From Burkholderiaceae bacterium (GTDB lineage: Bacteria; Pseudomonadota; Gammaproteobacteria; Burkholderiales; Burkholderiaceae_C), in NCBI GenBank assembly GCA_019234815.1, contig JAFALA010000034.1:1-37712 (forward strand): 37,712 bases of DNA, given 5' to 3'. The position numbers and the translations under genes are program-made. This document shows, piece after piece, positions 36,201 to 37,712 of this stretch. Numbering within the stretch: position 1 is the stretch's first letter; every line of letters begins with the position of its first letter. The notes beneath the pieces were generated by a model. It was not told where the DNA came from. It was given only the letters and a program-made list of their open reading frames with translations, and made no database searches.

Positions 36201-36274
36201 TGCAGCTGCTCAAGCAGCGTGCCGGCAGGCCTTTGCAGCTCTGCGGCGAACTGGGCGACGGTAGTCACAGCCAT
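33254..36274 (-). CDS. infB: Translation initiation factor IF-2
   Basis: The GTPase that brings fMet-tRNA to the 30S subunit. The 1006-residue protein is long, as in many betaproteobacteria. A short N-terminal IF2 domain (1-55) is followed by a charged Ala/Glu/Lys/Arg-rich helix (about 110-225), an Ala/Pro linker, a Gly/Arg-rich stretch (about 365-408) and a second IF2_N domain (about 425-480). The G domain follows with G1 GHVDHGKT at 515-522, G3 DTPGH at 561-565 and G4 TKID at 615-618, where E. coli has NKID. Beta-barrel domains and the fMet-tRNA-binding C2 domain follow. It lies 56 bases after nusA. Internal starts, known in E. coli, were not assessed. Confidence 0.97.
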   Translation of the reverse strand: MAVTTVAQFAAELQRPAGTLLEQLQAAGVKKASADDALTEADKERLLDYLRVAHGTGAADRKKITLTRKSTSEIKQADASGKARTIQVEVRKKRVFVKRDDASGADEASAQAAEEADLQRREEEAQAQAEALRRQEEELAARVREREEAEARAREAEEQRRREAEARAAEEAAAKAAADDAAKVAAEAAAKSAKADAKAGAKAEAEAAAKAINDARRASAAKAAPAVAPAAEVAAPAVAAVATPAPAAPAVEAPKPAIRVVKAVDVGAEEKQKQAELERRRKAAEAEAAAIRAMMNAPKKVLVAKKEEPKAEPAKEIKGTIHKKAGAPNAPATAGAAAPSAKPGDKKSVKSEKLSSSWADDPKKRGAVKGRSDGPGAGSRPGAPGAGAGWRAPKGGGRRGDRNDRGQQSTSTFVAPTEPVVQEVHVPETISVADLAHKMSIKASELIKQLMKLGQMVTINQQLDQETAMILVEEMGHKAFAAKLDDPDAFLEEEGASADQAHEVLPRAPVVTVMGHVDHGKTSLLDYIRRARVAAGEAGGITQHIGAYHVDTPRGTITFLDTPGHEAFTAMRARGAKATDIVILVVAADDGVMPQTKEAIHHAKAAGVPLVVAVTKIDKPDANMERVKSELVAEEVVPEEFGGDSPFVGVSAKTGQGIDDLLEQVLLQAEVLELKAPEDSMAKGLVIEAQLDKGRGPVATVLVQSGTLKRGDVVLAGSTYGRVRAMLDEDGKATQSAGPSIPVEIQGLTEVPQAGDEFMVLADERRAREIATFRSGKYRDVKLAKQQAAKLENMFENMSAGDVQNLPLIIKADVQGSQEALAASLLKLSTDEVKVQIVHAAVGGISESDVNLAIASKAVIIGFNVRADAGARKLAEHNAVDLRYYNIIYDAVDEIKAAMAGMLAPEQKEEVIGMAEIRTVFVASKIGTVAGCMITDGHVTRSSRFRLLRDNVVVYTGEIDSLKRMKDDVKEVREGFECGIKLKNYNDIAEGDQLEFFEIKEVARTL

Positions 36275-36330
36275 TGTGGAATCCTTAATTGCTTAATCTG
36301 CTGGGCGAACGTTTGGGGTGACGCCTTCGA

Positions 36331-37712
36331 TCAGGCGGTAAACCAATGTTCGCGGGCCTTCATGATCATGGCGCGGGCTTGCGCCTCGTCCATGCCGGCC
36401 ACTTCAACGAGTTCATCGACGGCCAGGTCAGCCAGGTCGTCACGGGTGTGGATATTGCCTTCGGCCAGCTTGGCCACGAGCTCGGGCGTCATGCCTTCCA
36501 GGTCGCGCAGGTCTTGCGACACTTCCTCGACCTGCTCCTCGCGGGCAATTTCCATGGTCAGCAAAGCGTCCTTGGCGCGGGTGCGCAGCTCGTTGACCGT
36601 GTCTTCGTCGAAGGCCTCGATCTCCAGCATTTCCTGCATCGGCACGTAGGCCACTTCTTCCAAGCTGGTGAACCCTTCGGCAATCAGGATGTCGGCCACT
36701 TCCTCGTCCACGTCGAGCTTATCGACGAACAGCTTGCGGACCGACTCGGATTCCTGAGCCTGCTTGGCGGCCGACTCCTCGGCCGTCATGATGTTGATGC
36801 GCCAGCCCGTGAGTTCCGAAGCCAGGCGCACGTTCTGGCCGCCGCGGCCGATGGCGATGGCGAGGTTTTCCTCGTCGACCACCACGTCCATGGCGTGGCG
36901 CTCTTCGTCCACCACGATGGATTGCACATTGGCCGGGGCCAGGGCGCCGATCACGAATTGCGCCGGATCTTCCGACCACAGCACGATGTCGACGCGCTCG
37001 CCGGCCAGCTCATTGGTCACGCCGTTGACGCGCGAACCGCGCACGCCGACGCAGGTGCCGATGGGATCGACACGCTTGTCGTGCGAGACGACGGCGATCT
37101 TGGCGCGCGAGCCGGAGTCGCGGGCACAGCTCTTGATCTCCAGCAGACCCTGTTCGATTTCAGGCACTTCCTGCGCGAACAGCTCTTTCATGAACTCGGG
37201 CGCGGAGCGCGACAGCATGATCTGCGGGCCGCGCTGCGTGGGGTCCACGCCCAGGATCACCGCACGCACGCGGTCGCCGGTGCGCAGGTTTTCCTTGTTG
37301 ATCATCTCGCTGCGCTTGAGGCGGCCCTCGACGCGGCCGGACTCGGCAATGATGTCGCCCTTGTCCAGGCGCTTGACGGTGCCGACGAAGATGCGCTCGC
37401 CGCGCGAGAGGAAGTCGTTGAGCAGCTGCTCGCGCTCGGCGTCGCGGATCTTCTGCAGGATGACCTGCTTGGCGGCCTGCGCGCCGATGCGGCAGATCGG
37501 CACCGAGTCGATCGGCTCCTCGATGTAGTCGTCGACCTCGATGTCGGGGATCTGTTCCTGCGCCTCGAACAGCAGGATCTCGGCGTCGGGGATCTGTAGG
37601 CCGGCCTCGTTGGGCACGACGTGCCAGCGGCGGTAGGTGTCGTATTCGCCCGTCTCGCGGTCCACCGAGACACGGATGTCCACGTCGGCACCGTGAAGCT
37701 TCTTGGTGGCCA
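36331..37712 (-). CDS. nusA: Transcription termination/antitermination factor NusA, 5' end cut by window
   Basis: RNA polymerase-binding factor for pausing, termination and antitermination. About 460 residues are in the window. They start within the N-terminal domain ([29 protein letters not shown]), so roughly the first 35 residues lie beyond the edge. The S1 domain ([20 protein letters not shown]) is followed by two KH domains ([40 protein letters not shown]). Two C-terminal acidic helix-hairpin-helix repeats follow, found in the proteobacterial type, ending REHWFTA. It leads the operon with infB; rimP is expected just outside the window. Confidence 0.97.
   Translation of the reverse strand, partial: ATKKLHGADVDIRVSVDRETGEYDTYRRWHVVPNEAGLQIPDAEILLFEAQEQIPDIEVDDYIEEPIDSVPICRIGAQAAKQVILQKIRDAEREQLLNDFLSRGERIFVGTVKRLDKGDIIAESGRVEGRLKRSEMINKENLRTGDRVRAVILGVDPTQRGPQIMLSRSAPEFMKELFAQEVPEIEQGLLEIKSCARDSGSRAKIAVVSHDKRVDPIGTCVGVRGSRVNGVTNELAGERVDIVLWSEDPAQFVIGALAPANVQSIVVDEERHAMDVVVDEENLAIAIGRGGQNVRLASELTGWRINIMTAEESAAKQAQESESVRKLFVDKLDVDEEVADILIAEGFTSLEEVAYVPMQEMLEIEAFDEDTVNELRTRAKDALLTMEIAREEQVEEVSQDLRDLEGMTPELVAKLAEGNIHTRDDLADLAVDELVEVAGMDEAQARAMIMKAREHWFTA

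Noticed and set aside
33461..36649. 1062-codon open frame on the plus strand opposite infB
   Set aside because: It is the antisense of infB; its Leu/Gly/His-rich sequence is the complement of the Ala/Glu/Lys-rich helix and shows no family features.

Overview
The window looks like a chromosomal segment of a high-GC betaproteobacterium, most likely Burkholderiales and probably Alcaligenaceae (Bordetella/Achromobacter-like). This rests on the run nusA-infB-rbfA-truB-typA, the strong CTG/GCC/GAC codon preference and the style of the accessory clusters. I place it by recognising families; no search was run. No tRNA, rRNA, CRISPR array, prophage or insertion sequence was seen, and no gene-free stretch exceeds 300 bases.

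Layout. (1) Bases 1 to about 1600 are compositionally foreign: the 5' part of a chromate transporter gene (minus) diverges from pepN, whose first ~315 codons use CTC, GAT and TTT freely. Inside the zinc-site region of pepN the codon use switches to that of the rest of the window, so pepN appears to be a mosaic or an assembly join. (2) 3390-4969: fbp with a clear terminator, then a two-CBS-domain protein. (3) 4976-10995: a tightly coupled minus-strand operon of an alkyl-DHAP-synthase-like flavoprotein, a GlpD-family dehydrogenase and an FGGY kinase, divergent from an AraC-family regulator. This is the best candidate for an uncharacterised pathway, probably polyol or glycerol-type metabolism. 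(4) 11037-15395: a DUF535 (VirK/YbjX-like) protein, an Lrp/AsnC regulator divergent from a class III omega-aminotransferase, a class I glutamine amidotransferase-like hydrolase, and a 96-residue unknown protein. (5) 15626-23958: a trans-4-hydroxy-L-proline catabolic cluster with a DapA-family deaminase, a four-gene polar amino-acid ABC transporter, 4-hydroxyproline 2-epimerase, a three-gene flavin/iron-sulfur D-hydroxyproline dehydrogenase, and a GntR/FadR-type regulator starting at TTG. The final enzyme, alpha-ketoglutaric semialdehyde dehydrogenase, is not in the window. (6) 24074-29813: rdgC facing a minus-strand run of dusA, fhs, a 3-hydroxyisobutyryl-CoA hydrolase-like enzyme and an EamA transporter. 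(7) 29889-37712: typA, truB, rbfA, infB and nusA (5' end cut by the window), the conserved translation/transcription operon, all on the minus strand.

How it works together: region 5 would import hydroxyproline, epimerise it to the D form, oxidise it to a pyrroline and deaminate that toward alpha-ketoglutaric semialdehyde. The GntR protein is the likely controller; an AT-rich promoter with two identical 12-base repeats before the first gene is a candidate operator. Region 3 would phosphorylate a polyol and oxidise it in two flavin steps under AraC control, with the substrate unknown.
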